Below the pieces are notes generated by a model. The model was not told the origin of the DNA and did not search any database. It saw nothing but the letters and a program-made list of their open reading frames with translations. The translations under genes were made by a program, and so were the position numbers. From CAWCKS01 sp963763485 (GTDB lineage: Bacteria > Pseudomonadota > Alphaproteobacteria > Rhizobiales > Xanthobacteraceae), in assembly GCA_963763485.1 (NCBI GenBank), contig CAVXOW010000007.1, positions 558,001 through 622,000 on the forward strand: a DNA stretch of 64,000 nt, read 5' to 3'. This document shows, in pieces, positions 35,793 through 45,778 of the stretch (position 1 is the first letter of the stretch; each line of letters begins with the position of its first letter).

Positions 35793-36940
35793 CTACCCCG
35801 ATGTCGCCAGCGCTTCCGCTGGATCGATTTTGAGAGCAAGCCGAATACCGAGGGTGCTGGCGGCAAGGCAGACGACGACCGTGATTGCGAATACGATGGC
35901 AACGCTCGCGGGATCGAGCACAAGCCGTCGCGGAAAGTAAGGCTGAAAGATCAGGACAAGCGCGAGCCCGGCGAAATACCCAAATATTCCCATCGACAGC
36001 GCCTGCTGAATGATAAGGCCGATGATGGTTCGATCCGGCGCACCGACAAATTTAAGCGTAGCGATCGAGCGCACCTTATCCATGGTCAGCGTGTAGACAA
36101 TCAACGCGATGATGACCGCCGATACGATGATCAGCAACACCATGATCAGACGTTGCTGGTTGCGTGCTTTCTCGATGACGAACTTGCTCAGCAAGGTTTC
36201 CTGCTGGTCTTGGGTGAGGGTCGTGAGATGTTTCCATCGTGAGAGTGCGGTCGCGACCTCCGTAGATCGGAACATAGGGCGACACCTTGGCGATAACTGC
36301 ATTGATCTGATCGTTGCCTTGGGAGGACCCACCGCGTGCGACCTCGCGTCGCTCTGCGGGAGGAGCGAGCTCGAACTGCAGCGCTTGCGCGTCGCGCAAG
36401 CGTGATGTAGGCCACGGGGTCGCCGGAGGCCGTGATCTCATTGCGCATCAGGCCAACGACGGTGAACTTGTGCCCGTGCGTGCCCAATGGCACTTCCTGG
36501 CCGAGCGACAGGCCGGCGGAACGATCGACGATCATTTCATAATGGCTGCGCATGAGGTCGCGTCCGGCCGATAGCTGCCGAGGTCCGCCGGGCCGACCCG
36601 GCTCGAAGCCGATGAGAAACATGCGAAGCGGCTGGCCGTTCAGCTGGGTTTGCACAGATTGGTAGGTAACGGAGCCCGCGCGTTGCACGCCATAAACCCG
36701 ACTGACCAGTTCCCGCGTATCGCCGGGGATGCGTGACGACTCGGCAAACGGTCCATTGGTGCCGGCTTCAACGACCCAGAGATCCGCGTTTGCCGCACGT
36801 GCCTGTCGCAGCGCATCATCGATCAGGCCGCCGTACACGCCGGTAATCACGATCACGATGCCGAGCAGCAGGCTCAATCCGAAGTTGGTCAGCACGAAGC
36901 GCAACAGATTGTGCTTGATATCCCGGTAGGCCAGATTCAT
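35793..36940 (-). pseudogene. FtsX-type ABC permease (DevC/MacB-like), two frameshifts
   Basis: The start MNLAYRDIKHNLLRFVLTNF at 36940 opens TM1 (GLSLLLGIVIVITGVYGGLI) and the periplasmic domain to DPVAYITL near 36410. A second frame carries DAQALQFELAPPAERREVAR and NDQINAVIAKVSPYVPIY to about 36255. A third frame carries STEVATALSRWKHLTTLTQD and the last three helices (LIMVLLIIVSAVIIALIVYT; GPDRTIIGLIIQQ-like AP form) ending at 35793. The ATG overlaps the adaptor stop (ATGA). It was the membrane partner of the intact ATPase. Confidence 0.8.
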
Positions 36941-38125
36941 GAACCTTGATCTCCGGCGGTCTTGGCCGCGCCTTCTCGGCGATCTTGGCGGCGCGGCCGA
37001 CGCGCAAGCCGGTGCGCAGCTGCGTCAGCACCGTGGCGTTATCAGGCACGCCGCCAGTGATTTCATAACGTCCATCGAGCAATCGATGTCCCAGCGTCAC
37101 CTCGTTGCTGCTGGAGGTGCCCATCCTTGACCGTCCACACGGTTCCGCGATTCTTGCCAAGCCCCTCGATTGCCGCCTCCGGCACCAACAGGGCCTGCGG
37201 CAGCCGCACCGTTGTGACGTAGACTTCGGCCTGTTCGCCGAGATTGAAATTGTCAGGCAGCCGGTCGAACGCGACCTCGATGCGGCGTTCCTCATTGACG
37301 CGATCGCTTTCGGGCTCGATGCGGGCGACCTGCCCGCGATAGCGTTGGCCCGGACGGGACCTTAGAACGATCTCGGCCGGCTCGCCGACCTTGACTTCTC
37401 CGGCCTTGCTCTCATCGACATAAGCGAGCACCCAAACCTGCTGCGGATCGATCAGCGTGAAGACGGCTCTCCCGCCGCCAGAGCCGAGCCCAGCTCCTTT
37501 TGCCGCGCGATGACCATGGCGTCATATGGCGATGTCAGAGTGTGAAAATCCAGTGTGGCGGTTTCCTGCGCCTGTTGCGCCGTGGCGTCGCTGATTGCGG
37601 CCTTCGCTACCGCCACGTCGCTTTTGGCCAGGTTTACATCGGCCAGCGTCGCGTCCTGCGCGGCCTGTGCCGTCTCCGCCTGTCTCGATCGAGGCCGAGT
37701 TACTTTGAACCAGCTTTTGTCGGCGCTCGTTGATGCTCTTGGCATTCGCGTAATTCACCTCGGCCTTTTCGACGCTGGCGGTCGCCTTTTGCAGATTGGC
37801 GTTGGCCTGCTCTATCGCTGCTTGGGTTCTGGCGACACGCGCACGCTGTTCGCGATCGTCAAGGCGGGCAAGCATCGCGCCTTTCGCGACGCGGTCGCCA
37901 ACATCGGCGCTGAAGATCGACCAGCACGCCAGATACTTTGAATCCAACTTTTGATGTGACGCGCGCTTCGACAGTTCCGAGGCCGAAAACCTCAACTGGC
38001 ACATCGCGCTCAATCTGCGCGACTTGCACATTGACCGGACGGAAGAACACTGCCCACGCAGCTGCCCCGGCGGCGATGACCACCGCGACAGTGATGGCGA
38101 TTAAAAGGATGTGCTTGCGGCTCAT
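36937..38125 (-). pseudogene. HlyD-family periplasmic adaptor, multiply frameshifted
   Basis: Pieces in successive frames rebuild one adaptor of about 390 aa: MSRKHILLIAITVAVVIAAG with VQVAQIERDVPVEVFGLGTV (38125 on), GDRVAKGAMLARLDDREQRA and ANLQKATASVEKAEVNYANA (lipoyl/coiled-coil part), AAISDATAQQAQETATLDFH, then LAYVDESKAGEVKVGEPAEI and QALLVPEAAIEGLGKNRGTV, and a C-terminal RTGLRVGRAAKIAE. At least four frame changes are needed. The reconstructed stop overlaps the permease start. This is the most heavily broken gene of the exporter. Confidence 0.8.
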
Positions 38126-38297
38126 GAGAGGGCGTCTCTCGATCGCGCGTCTTTTTGAACCTGGCGCAGTACAGCTTTTCAATGCGCCTCGGGTAGATCG
38201 AGCATCTTGATTCAGATCAAGCCGCAAATACCCCGCCGCAACAGAATGACCTTATGGCTATCCCTGACCAAAGCATTCGATGCTTCGGAGCGACACG

Positions 38298-39297
38298 GTG
38301 ACGGCGAAGCAGGCGGCGCGCAAATCCACCTGGTTTCGCCGTGTCGCCGCGCTCTTGCTCCTGCTCGCCATCGCGCCAACGTTGCTATTCGGATTGCGCA
38401 CCTACGGCTCGTTCGTGCTTGCTGCGTTCGGCCTACGAAGCGGGCGCGCCAATGACCAGCAGCATCCGACCTTGGATGACGCTTGACTACGTCGCCGCCG
38501 TGTATCGCGTGCCCAGTGCAACGCTGATAGAAAAGCTTGGATTACCACCGCGCACGGACCCGGCCACGAGCCTGAGGACGCTTGCCGCGCCCGCGGGCCT
38601 CTCGCTCCTCCCAGTATGTCGAGCATGTCCAACGCGTCATCGCAGACCTCGTGCCCGATGTCAGATCGGATCATAGGAACGGGACCGGCTGGTTCGGCAC
38701 GATCGGTGATCAGGTTCTCACTGCATTGATAGTGTACGGATATCCGGTCCTTGGCTTGATCCTTTTGCTTTGTGCGATTGGGCTGCCTTTGCCGGATGGA
38801 GTGGCAACCACCGTGGCCGGCTCGTTGATTGCTCAGGGCCGCATGGATTGGCTGTTGACTGGAACGATAGCGGTGGTCGCTTCGATCCTCGGCGACGCGG
38901 TGGGTTACGGTCTCGGGCGCCTGCTCAGTCGGGAGATTCTGGATCGCCACGGACGATGGTTGGGATACACGCCAGCGCGGCGCGGTCGCGCGTTCAATCG
39001 CTCTTCAACGAATGGGGCGCGCTAACGGTGTTCATAACCCGCACCTTCATGTCGTATCTTGCTCCGGTGGCAAGCTTGGTTGCGGGTATGAGCCAATATC
39101 GCCTGTCGAAATTCTTGGTGATAGCGTTTGTCGGTCGATTGTTATGGACCGCGGCCTATCTGGGCTTCGGTTATGAAATCGGCGCTGATTGGGAAGCGGC
39201 TACAAGTTTTCTGACCAACTTCAGCGCCCTCATTTTATGTCTGATACTGCTCGTCATGACCGGCGTTGTAGCATCGGGTAAATACATCAAGACGTGA
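38298..39297 (+). pseudogene. DedA/VTT-family membrane protein with N-terminal extension, frameshifted
   Basis: Start GTG at 38298 (or ATG 38280). Frame 1: KSTWFRRVAALLLLLAIAPT. Frame 2: IRPWMTLDYVAAVYRVPSAT and IEKLGLPPRTDPATSLRTLA. Frame 3: QYVEHVQRVIADLVPDVRSD and the DedA core (LPLPDGVATTVAGSLIAQGR; LGDAVGYGLGRLLSREILDR). Last frame: SLFNEWGALTVFITRTFMSY, LAPVASLVAGMSQYRLSKFL. About 330 aa in all, with three frame changes. DedA proteins are lipid or envelope scramblase-like. The roughly 130-residue N-terminal extension with a helical 'VYRVP' module is unusual and would be cytoplasmic or periplasmic depending on topology. Confidence 0.75.
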
Positions 39298-39328
39298 CGC
39301 CGCAGTTGCAACAGGAAGCATCGCCGAT

Positions 39329-41681
39329 ATGGCGCAACCGTCGATAACCGCAGCGTCCGAGCTTGGCCCGCAGGATGTGATTCCGGCTGGTCTCACGACT
39401 GCCGAAGCAAGCCGCCGGCAGCGTGAATTCGGCTCCAATACTGTTTCCGAAAAGGAAGCGCCGGCATGGCGGCTTTATCTCGCCAAGTTCTGGTCGCCAA
39501 TACCCTGGCTGCTCGAGGCCGCGATCGTTCTTCAGATCGGATCGGGCAAATATGTCGAAGCGGCTATTGTCGGTGGCCTGCTACTGTTCAATGCAACACT
39601 GGGCTTTATCCAGGAAGGCCGCGCCGGCGCGGTCCTTGCCGCCCTGAAGAAGAGGCTCGCGCCTACCGCGCTCGTCCGTCGCGACAGCAAATGGATCAGG
39701 CTTCCGGCAGCGGACGTCGTTCCCGGGGACGTCATCAGACTTGCACTTGGTGCGGTGGTTCCTGCGGACGCACGTTTGCTCTCGGGATCGGCGATGGTCG
39801 ATCAATCGATGCTGACCGGGGAGTCGGTCCCGATCGATGCCGAGCCCGGGGGTCAGGTGTATTCGGGTGCACTGGTGCGGCGCGGGCAAGCGGTCGCAGA
39901 GGTCACGGCAACCGGCTCGAAGACCTATTTTGGACGTGGCGCCGAACTGGTCCGCATGGCCCACTCCGCCAGCACCGAACAGGCGGCCGTGTTTGCGGTG
40001 ACACGCAACCTGATGATCGTGAATGGGGCGGTCGGAGTTCTTATCATCGTCTACGCCTACGTCCTGGCACTGCCATTGGGTGATCTGACCGGTCTTGCCC
40101 TAACGGCCCTGCTGGCGACCATCCCGGTGGCGCTGCCAGCAACCTTCACGCTGTCGGCGGCATTGAGCGCGCAGATTCTTGCACAACGCGGCGTTCTTCT
40201 CACGCGACTGTCGGCCGCACATGAGGCCGCCGCCATGGATATCCTGTGTACGGACAAGACGGGCACGCTAACCCGCAATGCGCTGGAGGTCGTGGGAGTC
40301 ACTGCGCTGCCAGGATTTGATCGCGCGCGGGTGCTGCAGCTCGCAGGGCTTGCAAGCTCTGAGGCGGACGAGGACCCGATTGATGCCGCCGTTCGCGCAG
40401 TTGCGACGCGAGAAGGCCGGCAATGAACGTCTCCTACGTTATGTTCCTTTTGACCCAACAACCAAGACATCCGAGGCCTTCGTTGTCGATCGCGAGGGAA
40501 ACGAGCTCCGAATCATCAAGGGCGCATTCGAGGCCATTTCCAAGATGGCGGAATTGCCCGCGGATGCGAGGCACTTGGTCGACGAGTGGGCGGAGAAGGG
40601 CCATCGGGTGTTGGCGGTGGCGGTGGGCTCGCCAACCTTGCTCCGTCTCGCGGGTCTCGTTGCGATCAGCGATCCGCCACGCGACGATTCCTCGACCCTC
40701 ATAAGCGCGCTGCGCGCCATGAATGTCCGCACTGTGATGGTGACCGGAGACTCGGCCGTGACTGCGGTCGCGATCGCGCGCATGGTCGGCATCGACGGCG
40801 GCGTTTGCCCCCCTGAGCGCATTTCCGACGATCTGAGTACGAACGAATTCGGTGTGTTTGCGCGCATCGTTCCAGAGGAAAAATATCGCCTGGTGAAGAC
40901 CTTGCAGAGCCACGGTCACGTCGTTGGCATGTGCGGCGACGGCGTGAACGATGCGCCGGCTCTGCGCCAGGCACAAATTGGGATCGCCGTTTCCTCTGCA
41001 ACGGATGTTGCGAAAGCCGCCGCCGGCATGGTTCTGACGGAGTCCGGTCTCGCCGGCGTGGTACTTGCCGTCCGCGAAGGGCGGATCGGATTCCAACGGC
41101 TGCTCACCTACGCCTTCAACATGCTGGTCAAAAAGGTCGAGATTGTCCTCTTCCTCGCGATCGGGCTTGGCATCACCGGCCATGCCATCCTTACTCCGGC
41201 GCTCATGGTCTTGATGCTATTGACCAATGACCTCCTGGCTATGTCACTGACCACTGACCGCGCCAGCCCCGCCCCTTTGCCAAGCATCTGGCGCATGCGC
41301 AATATCACGCTCGCAGCACTCGCACTTGGCGTGTGCAAGCTCTGCTTTTCAACGGCGATTTTGGCAATCGGAATTTCCCAGTTTGGGTTTAAGTCGGGAG
41401 AGCTGCAGACGCTGGCTTTCGTCACACTCATATTCGGAAGCCAGACCCTTTTGTACGTCGTGCGCGAACGGCGGCGCATGTGGAGTTCAAAGCCCAGTAA
41501 TTGGGTGTTGGCGGCATCGGCAGCCGACATTGTCATTGTCTCGACGCTCGCGTGGTCGGGGACTTTGATGGCACCGCTGCCGTGGCCCGCCATGGCGATT
41601 GTGTTCATCGCTGCTATAGGATTCGGGCTCGTTCTCGATCAGGTCAAACTGCTGGTGCTGACCGCTTTTAAAGTTGAGTAG
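39329..41681 (+). pseudogene. P-type proton-efflux ATPase (PMA1-like) with one frameshift
   Basis: About 783 aa when joined. First frame (39329-40420): SRRQREFGSNTVSEKEAPAW, A-domain with LTGESVPIDAEPGG, phosphorylation site CTDKTGTLTRN, to DEDPIDAAVRAVATRE. Second frame (from about 40420): LLRYVPFDPTTKTSEAF, P-domain MVTGDSAVTAVAIARMVG and GDGVNDAPALRQAQIGIAVS, and the last membrane helices to 41681. A one-base indel near 40418 separates them. The family pumps H+ (type III). A second, intact-looking homologue lies at 61957-64000. An FtsH-like orphan domain gene follows. Confidence 0.8.
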
Positions 41682-41749
41682 GTCGTAGAGGCCGATTGTC
41701 CTGCGGCATTGGGTGGGTGTCCTGATGGCACTTTGAGAGGTCGAGCAAC

Positions 41750-42307
41750 ATGACTCAGATCGGCGAAATCGCTCGTTCCGACAAACCGTGGTGGTCTCGA
41801 ATCCAGAGAGCATGGTGGGTAGTCGCAATCGTTGCGGTGTTGGTGATGATCGGCATCGCCGTCTTTGAGAAGGTCATTGAGCCGGCACCGATGTCATACG
41901 GCGCGTTTCTCGATCAGCTCGATGCGGGCAATGTAGCAAGCGTCACGTTTCAGGGAACGGTAATCGATGGACGCTTCAAGCGCCCCTTGGATACCGCGAT
42001 GCCGACCGGTACGGCGCAGCGTGATAACTTCATTAGCCGTACCCCCGATTTTGGAGATCCCGGGCTGATATCGCAGCTGCGCAAGCAAAGCGTCACGATT
42101 GACGTCGGCGTGCCGTCACAGTGGGCGTCTCTGTTCGCACGCCTGCCTTGGCCGATGCTTCTGTTCATTGGTGCTGGGCTGATCGCTGGCTTGTTCAGGC
42201 TTGTGCGCGGAGGAAAATTAGCATCGACCTCTTCCATGTCAGCGCAACCGATGCAGAGGATGATGGGATTCATATCGGGCTTCTTTGGAAAAAAGGACGC
42301 AAGCTGA
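41750..42307 (+). CDS. Orphan FtsH extracellular-domain membrane protein
   Basis: 185 aa: a cytoplasmic tip, TM1 (AWWVVAIVAVLVMIGIAVFE), a periplasmic FtsH_ext-like domain (PMSYGAFLDQLDAGNVASVT, GTVIDGRFKRP, FGDPGLISQLRKQSVTIDVG), TM2 (LPWPMLLFIGAGLIAGLFRL) and a short Met-rich tail (SAQPMQRMMGFISGFFGKK). The AAA+ and peptidase domains of FtsH are absent, so it is not a protease. It could assemble with genuine FtsH and change its substrate choice, or serve the neighbouring ATPase; both are inference. It starts 68 bases after the P-type ATPase. Confidence 0.82.
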   Translation: MTQIGEIARSDKPWWSRIQRAWWVVAIVAVLVMIGIAVFEKVIEPAPMSYGAFLDQLDAGNVASVTFQGTVIDGRFKRPLDTAMPTGTAQRDNFISRTPDFGDPGLISQLRKQSVTIDVGVPSQWASLFARLPWPMLLFIGAGLIAGLFRLVRGGKLASTSSMSAQPMQRMMGFISGFFGKKDAS

Positions 42308-42441
42308 CGGCTCATCCGTAGGCGAGGGCGATGAGACAAGGCGCCATGAGCAGCGCTCTTGCTAAGGATAGTGCGCAAGCCCGTCGCGCTGGCCACTCCA
42401 ATGTTCGAGATCGACTTCTTGGTACGATCTCAGTTCCAATC

Positions 42442-43158
42442 TCATAGGAACAAGAGCTGCATGCCCGCTGCACCAAGAATGATGGAGAGCATGTACCGCG
42501 TGGCCGTATGCGATAGCCAGCGCAGCCCAATGCTGGTACCGACCATCGCTCCTGCAAGCGCCGCCAAGGCGTAAAGCCAAGTGCTCGGTGACGGCATCTG
42601 TCCCGAATATATCGCACCCGCCAACCCAACGGCAGAATTAGCTAGAATGAACGGCGCAGAAAGGGCCGCAGTTTGCTTAGGGGACGCCCAATGCAATGCG
42701 ATCAAAACAGGTGCGAGAAAGACGCCGCCGCCAACCCCGGTGAGGCCAGATACAAAACCAACGCTCGCCCCTACCACAATTGCACCCCAGAGCGGGGTCT
42801 GTCGATCCGGTTCGCTGTGGCGCGCTCGGCGAACGATCAGAATGGTGGCTGCCAGCAAAAGGGCGACGCCCGTGACGGCGTGGTAGCTGCGCTCGTTGAG
42901 CACGATGAATCCACCGATGAGCGCGGTCGGCAGTGAGGCAAACAGCAGCGGCCTGAGCTTGACCCAATCGACGTGGTTTCCTCTATGGAAGAGCCAACTT
43001 GAGTAAGTGGCAGCCACGATGTTGAGTAGTAATGCCGTCGGGCGCATTTCGCTGGCGGGGAATGAGGCGAGCGCCATGACCGCCAGGAACGCCGTTCCGC
43101 CTGCTTGGCCTACGGTCGCATAGAGCAGCGAGACGATACCGAAAAGCAATGCAAGCAA
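42442..43158 (-). CDS. TauE/SafE-family sulfite/organosulfonate exporter
   Basis: 238 aa from a TTG at 43158 with a GAGAGG site before it; the frame runs upstream to 43233 with hydrophilic, unrelated sequence. Eight helices with the family repeats: LYATVGQAGGTAFLAVMALA (first half) and GFVSGLTGVGGGVFLAPVLI (second half). Transports small sulfur-containing or organic anions. It is divergent from an S1/P1 nuclease; no sulfur gene is adjacent. Confidence 0.88.
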   Translation of the reverse strand: MLALLFGIVSLLYATVGQAGGTAFLAVMALASFPASEMRPTALLLNIVAATYSSWLFHRGNHVDWVKLRPLLFASLPTALIGGFIVLNERSYHAVTGVALLLAATILIVRRARHSEPDRQTPLWGAIVVGASVGFVSGLTGVGGGVFLAPVLIALHWASPKQTAALSAPFILANSAVGLAGAIYSGQMPSPSTWLYALAALAGAMVGTSIGLRWLSHTATRYMLSIILGAAGMQLLFL

Positions 43159-43295
43159 GGTTATATCGCCTCTCTCGTGTGGCCGTTGACGCAGCTCAAT
43201 AGCCGCGCAACGTTGACATGATGGCCTTCGCAAGCGCTTCAGGGCTAGGCCAATTGTCGGTTGGTCAGCTTGGAAGTCGTCATATGGAGTTCACC

Positions 43296-44126
43296 ATGAG
43301 ACGGCTGGCATCGTATGCGTTGCTGGGATTGATAATCACGGTTTTTACCTCCAGCTCTTGTTTGGCTTGGGGAGCCTTGGGTCACAGGACGGTCGCGGAG
43401 ATAGCGGCCCGTTATCTCTCCCAGACGACGGCTGCCCAGGTCCAAGCCTTGCTGGATGGCAGCCCGGTAGCGAAGGCAATGGCAGATGTCGCGATCTGGG
43501 CGGATGAGACTGAGACGGCAGAATCCTACCCGTGGCACACGGTCGATATCCCGCCTGATGGCATCCGATATGACCGTGCACGAGACTGCAAGAACGACGA
43601 TTGCATCGTCGAGAGGATCAAACAATTTTCCCAGATCGTTGGGGATGCGCGGGCAGCAAAGGCGCAGCGGATCGAGGCCCTGAAATACCTGATCCATTTT
43701 GTGGGCGATGTTCACATGCCGCTCCACGCCTATGCGCCTCTAAATCACCCGAAAGGAACCTGGGTCAGAATCGGTAAGAGGACCGAGAAGCTGCATCTGT
43801 GGTGGGACAACGAATTCGTGGAGGAACTCGGCTCAGACCCGAGCGATCTCGCCAATATACTGGTCGCCGAGATCACCGCAGATCAATTGAAGGCGTGGAG
43901 TAGCGGCACGGCGGAAGATTGGGCAAACGAGTCGTTCAACATGGCACGCGAATTCGTCGCTAGGCATAACCTGACCAGCATTGTGCGCGCCGGTGACAAT
44001 TCTGAGGATACGCCGATCGTGCTTCCGACGTCGGTTATCGATGAAGTCAAACGCATCATCGGCCATCGCCTGAAGATGGCCGGTGTCCGGTTGGCTTGGC
44101 TCCTGAATCGCGCGTTTGAAAGATAG
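43296..44126 (+). CDS. S1/P1-type zinc nuclease, secreted
   Basis: 276 aa from the ATG at 43296, chosen for the GGAG site 7 bases before it. Signal peptide MRRLASYALLGLIITVFTSS ends at ...SCLA, so the mature enzyme begins with the required Trp (WGALGHRTVAEIAARYL). Zinc ligands can be placed: His in GHRTVA, Asp in DVAIWADE, His in YPWHTVDIP, the HFVGDVHMPLH cluster and HLWWDNEF. The family cleaves single-stranded RNA/DNA and releases 3'-nucleotides. With the convergent phosphoesterase it may serve phosphate or nucleotide scavenging. Confidence 0.92.
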   Translation: MRRLASYALLGLIITVFTSSSCLAWGALGHRTVAEIAARYLSQTTAAQVQALLDGSPVAKAMADVAIWADETETAESYPWHTVDIPPDGIRYDRARDCKNDDCIVERIKQFSQIVGDARAAKAQRIEALKYLIHFVGDVHMPLHAYAPLNHPKGTWVRIGKRTEKLHLWWDNEFVEELGSDPSDLANILVAEITADQLKAWSSGTAEDWANESFNMAREFVARHNLTSIVRAGDNSEDTPIVLPTSVIDEVKRIIGHRLKMAGVRLAWLLNRAFER

Positions 44127-44162
44127 CGGTTCGACCCGTTCAGCGGATTAATTTGTGCCGAG

Positions 44163-44984
44163 CTACTTCGCCGACAAGGCTTGCGGCGGTCCGGAATCCG
44201 CGGGCGCAACGACAAAGAGCGGCGCGATTGCGCGGCGGCGAAGCGAAGCCAGCCCGTAACTCGACTGGATTGCACGCAGCAGCGAGTAGTGATCGCCCGG
44301 CGTGGGGTCCATTCCCGGCGTGATTCCGGCGCCCACGACAATCGTCGGCACACGATCATCGTCGTGTCCAGCATCCTCGTCAAACGTGAGGATGAATAGG
44401 CTGTTGTGGCGTTTAGCCCAATTTATGTAAGGACCAAGGTACTTTCTCAGCCACCTGTCACCCTCCTCGATCGTGCCATCATGCATATTGTGCGATAGAT
44501 TTGGTGTGACAAACGCCACTGTCGGAAGTTGATCAAAATTCTTGGGGAAGAAATTGAAGTCTTCAGCGCGATGCCGAGAACTTGCAAAGCTCTCCCACGG
44601 CTTATGCTTTCGCTCAGAGCCATGTTCCCCAAACCCGGCAAAACTTAACCCGGCGCTCTCAAGTTGGTCTGCGAGAGTGGGCGCTGAAATCGCATGCGCC
44701 TCGTCATCTTCGATGCCATGCGTTGAGCCAGAAAACAGCGCGAGATAGTTGATCTGACTTGGTCTGCCGATCCCATGAAAATTTGTGAAGAGCAGACCTT
44801 CGGACGCGAGCGTGTTGATAAAAGGCGCCCTTGTATTGCCAATGATATCCGAGAAGCCATGGTTCTCCTCAACCAATACGACAATGTGGTCCGGTTGGAA
44901 AGCGACCGCCTCAGCTAAGGGCGACGTCCCGAGCGTCGAGATGAGTGCGGCAAGGAGTGCTACAAATTTTAGCGCTGGCTTCAT
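44163..44984 (-). CDS. Exported phosphoesterase (alkaline phosphatase superfamily, PF04185-type)
   Basis: 273 aa. Signal peptide MKPALKFVALLAALISTLGT... is followed by HIVVLVEENHGFSDIIGNTR (metal-binding Glu-Asn), FTNFHGIGRPSQINYLALFS (nucleophile region), FILTFDEDAGHDDDRVPTIV (Asp/His metal ligands) and GDHYSLLRAIQSSYGL (late His). This is the acid-phosphatase/phospholipase C-like phosphoesterase family. It converges with the S1/P1 nuclease gene; both products go to the periplasm. Confidence 0.88.
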   Translation of the reverse strand: MKPALKFVALLAALISTLGTSPLAEAVAFQPDHIVVLVEENHGFSDIIGNTRAPFINTLASEGLLFTNFHGIGRPSQINYLALFSGSTHGIEDDEAHAISAPTLADQLESAGLSFAGFGEHGSERKHKPWESFASSRHRAEDFNFFPKNFDQLPTVAFVTPNLSHNMHDGTIEEGDRWLRKYLGPYINWAKRHNSLFILTFDEDAGHDDDRVPTIVVGAGITPGMDPTPGDHYSLLRAIQSSYGLASLRRRAIAPLFVVAPADSGPPQALSAK

Positions 44985-45128
44985 CTCAGCGATATTGTCC
45001 GCGAGTCGTTTGCATCAAGAGAAATCGCGAAGTGGCGCGCATCTCCAGCCAGTCGCGGTGCCACGGTTGGCGCATCGACCACCTTTTTGATTGCCGTTAG
45101 CCAGCATCATGGTTTCATCGCAAAAATG

Positions 45129-45701
45129 TCATCGAAGCCGGTAGCTCGAATGACACGCGACGCAATTCTGGGTTACCTGAGACAGCGCAGCCATCGAGGC
45201 AGCGCGATCGTTGGTCATAGCCACTTTTGAGAATTCGCTCGCAGCCGTGTGCATTGATAGTCCAATGCCGCGCATTGGCTCTGGCATGTAAACCCTCATC
45301 ATCTCGTCCATCGTCATGGGCTTATCCGATTTGTTCGTAGGCGTAGCTGGACGCTCTGATACTTGCGACGCAGGCGTCGGCTTGCAGCCCGCGGCCGATG
45401 GAGAGTTGAGGCCGAGGCGCTCCGCAGCGACTTTCGACGCCGCGGCGTAGTCGTCTTTCGCTAGGGCATCGACAAGATCGTTCAGGGTTTGCATGTGGTC
45501 GCGCATATTTCCCAAAAAATTAATCTGCATGTCGGGCGGAAATTGCACCATCTCACGCGTATCCTTGGCAGCTGCGCTATGCGCCGCTTGCTGCATCTGA
45601 CCATGCATTCCAGAATGATTAGGGGTTTGCGCCACCGCGAATGCGGCAGTCGCCAGAATCACGAAGCTCCCGATAAGAGCTCTCGACGACCATGAAGACA
45701 T
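45129..45701 (-). CDS. Cytochrome c'-like periplasmic protein with C-terminal CxxCH
   Basis: 190 aa from the ATG at 45701 (MSSWSSRALIGSFVILATAA signal peptide). The mature part has a four-helix-bundle look (MQINFLGNMRDHMQTLNDLV; DDYAAASKVAAERLGL; GLSMHTAASEFSKVAMTNDR) and ends with CVACHSSYRLR, a CxxCH heme site where cytochrome c' carries it. The N-terminus (TPNHSGMHGQMQQAAH) is Met/His-rich and nearly identical to that of the gene at 50722-51414. The ATGATC palindrome lies 64 bases before the start. Cytochromes c' bind NO or take part in electron transfer; the exact role is open. Confidence 0.85.
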   Translation of the reverse strand: MSSWSSRALIGSFVILATAAFAVAQTPNHSGMHGQMQQAAHSAAAKDTREMVQFPPDMQINFLGNMRDHMQTLNDLVDALAKDDYAAASKVAAERLGLNSPSAAGCKPTPASQVSERPATPTNKSDKPMTMDEMMRVYMPEPMRGIGLSMHTAASEFSKVAMTNDRAASMAALSQVTQNCVACHSSYRLR

Positions 45702-45764
45702 TGACTGATCTCTCAGATTAAATTCGTCCTGAGGCTCTTCTACCCCGCCTAGCCGTGTCCTCAT

Positions 45765-45778
45765 ATGATCTTGATCAT
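45765..45778. promoter_or_regulatory. Palindrome ATGATC-TT-GATCAT, copy 2
   Basis: A perfect 14-base dyad, 64 bases upstream of the cytochrome c'-like start at 45701 and overlapping the stop codon of the Crp/Fnr remnant (45775-45777). A TAGAAG hexamer at 45742-45737 on the minus strand would place the centre near -41. Confidence 0.72.
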
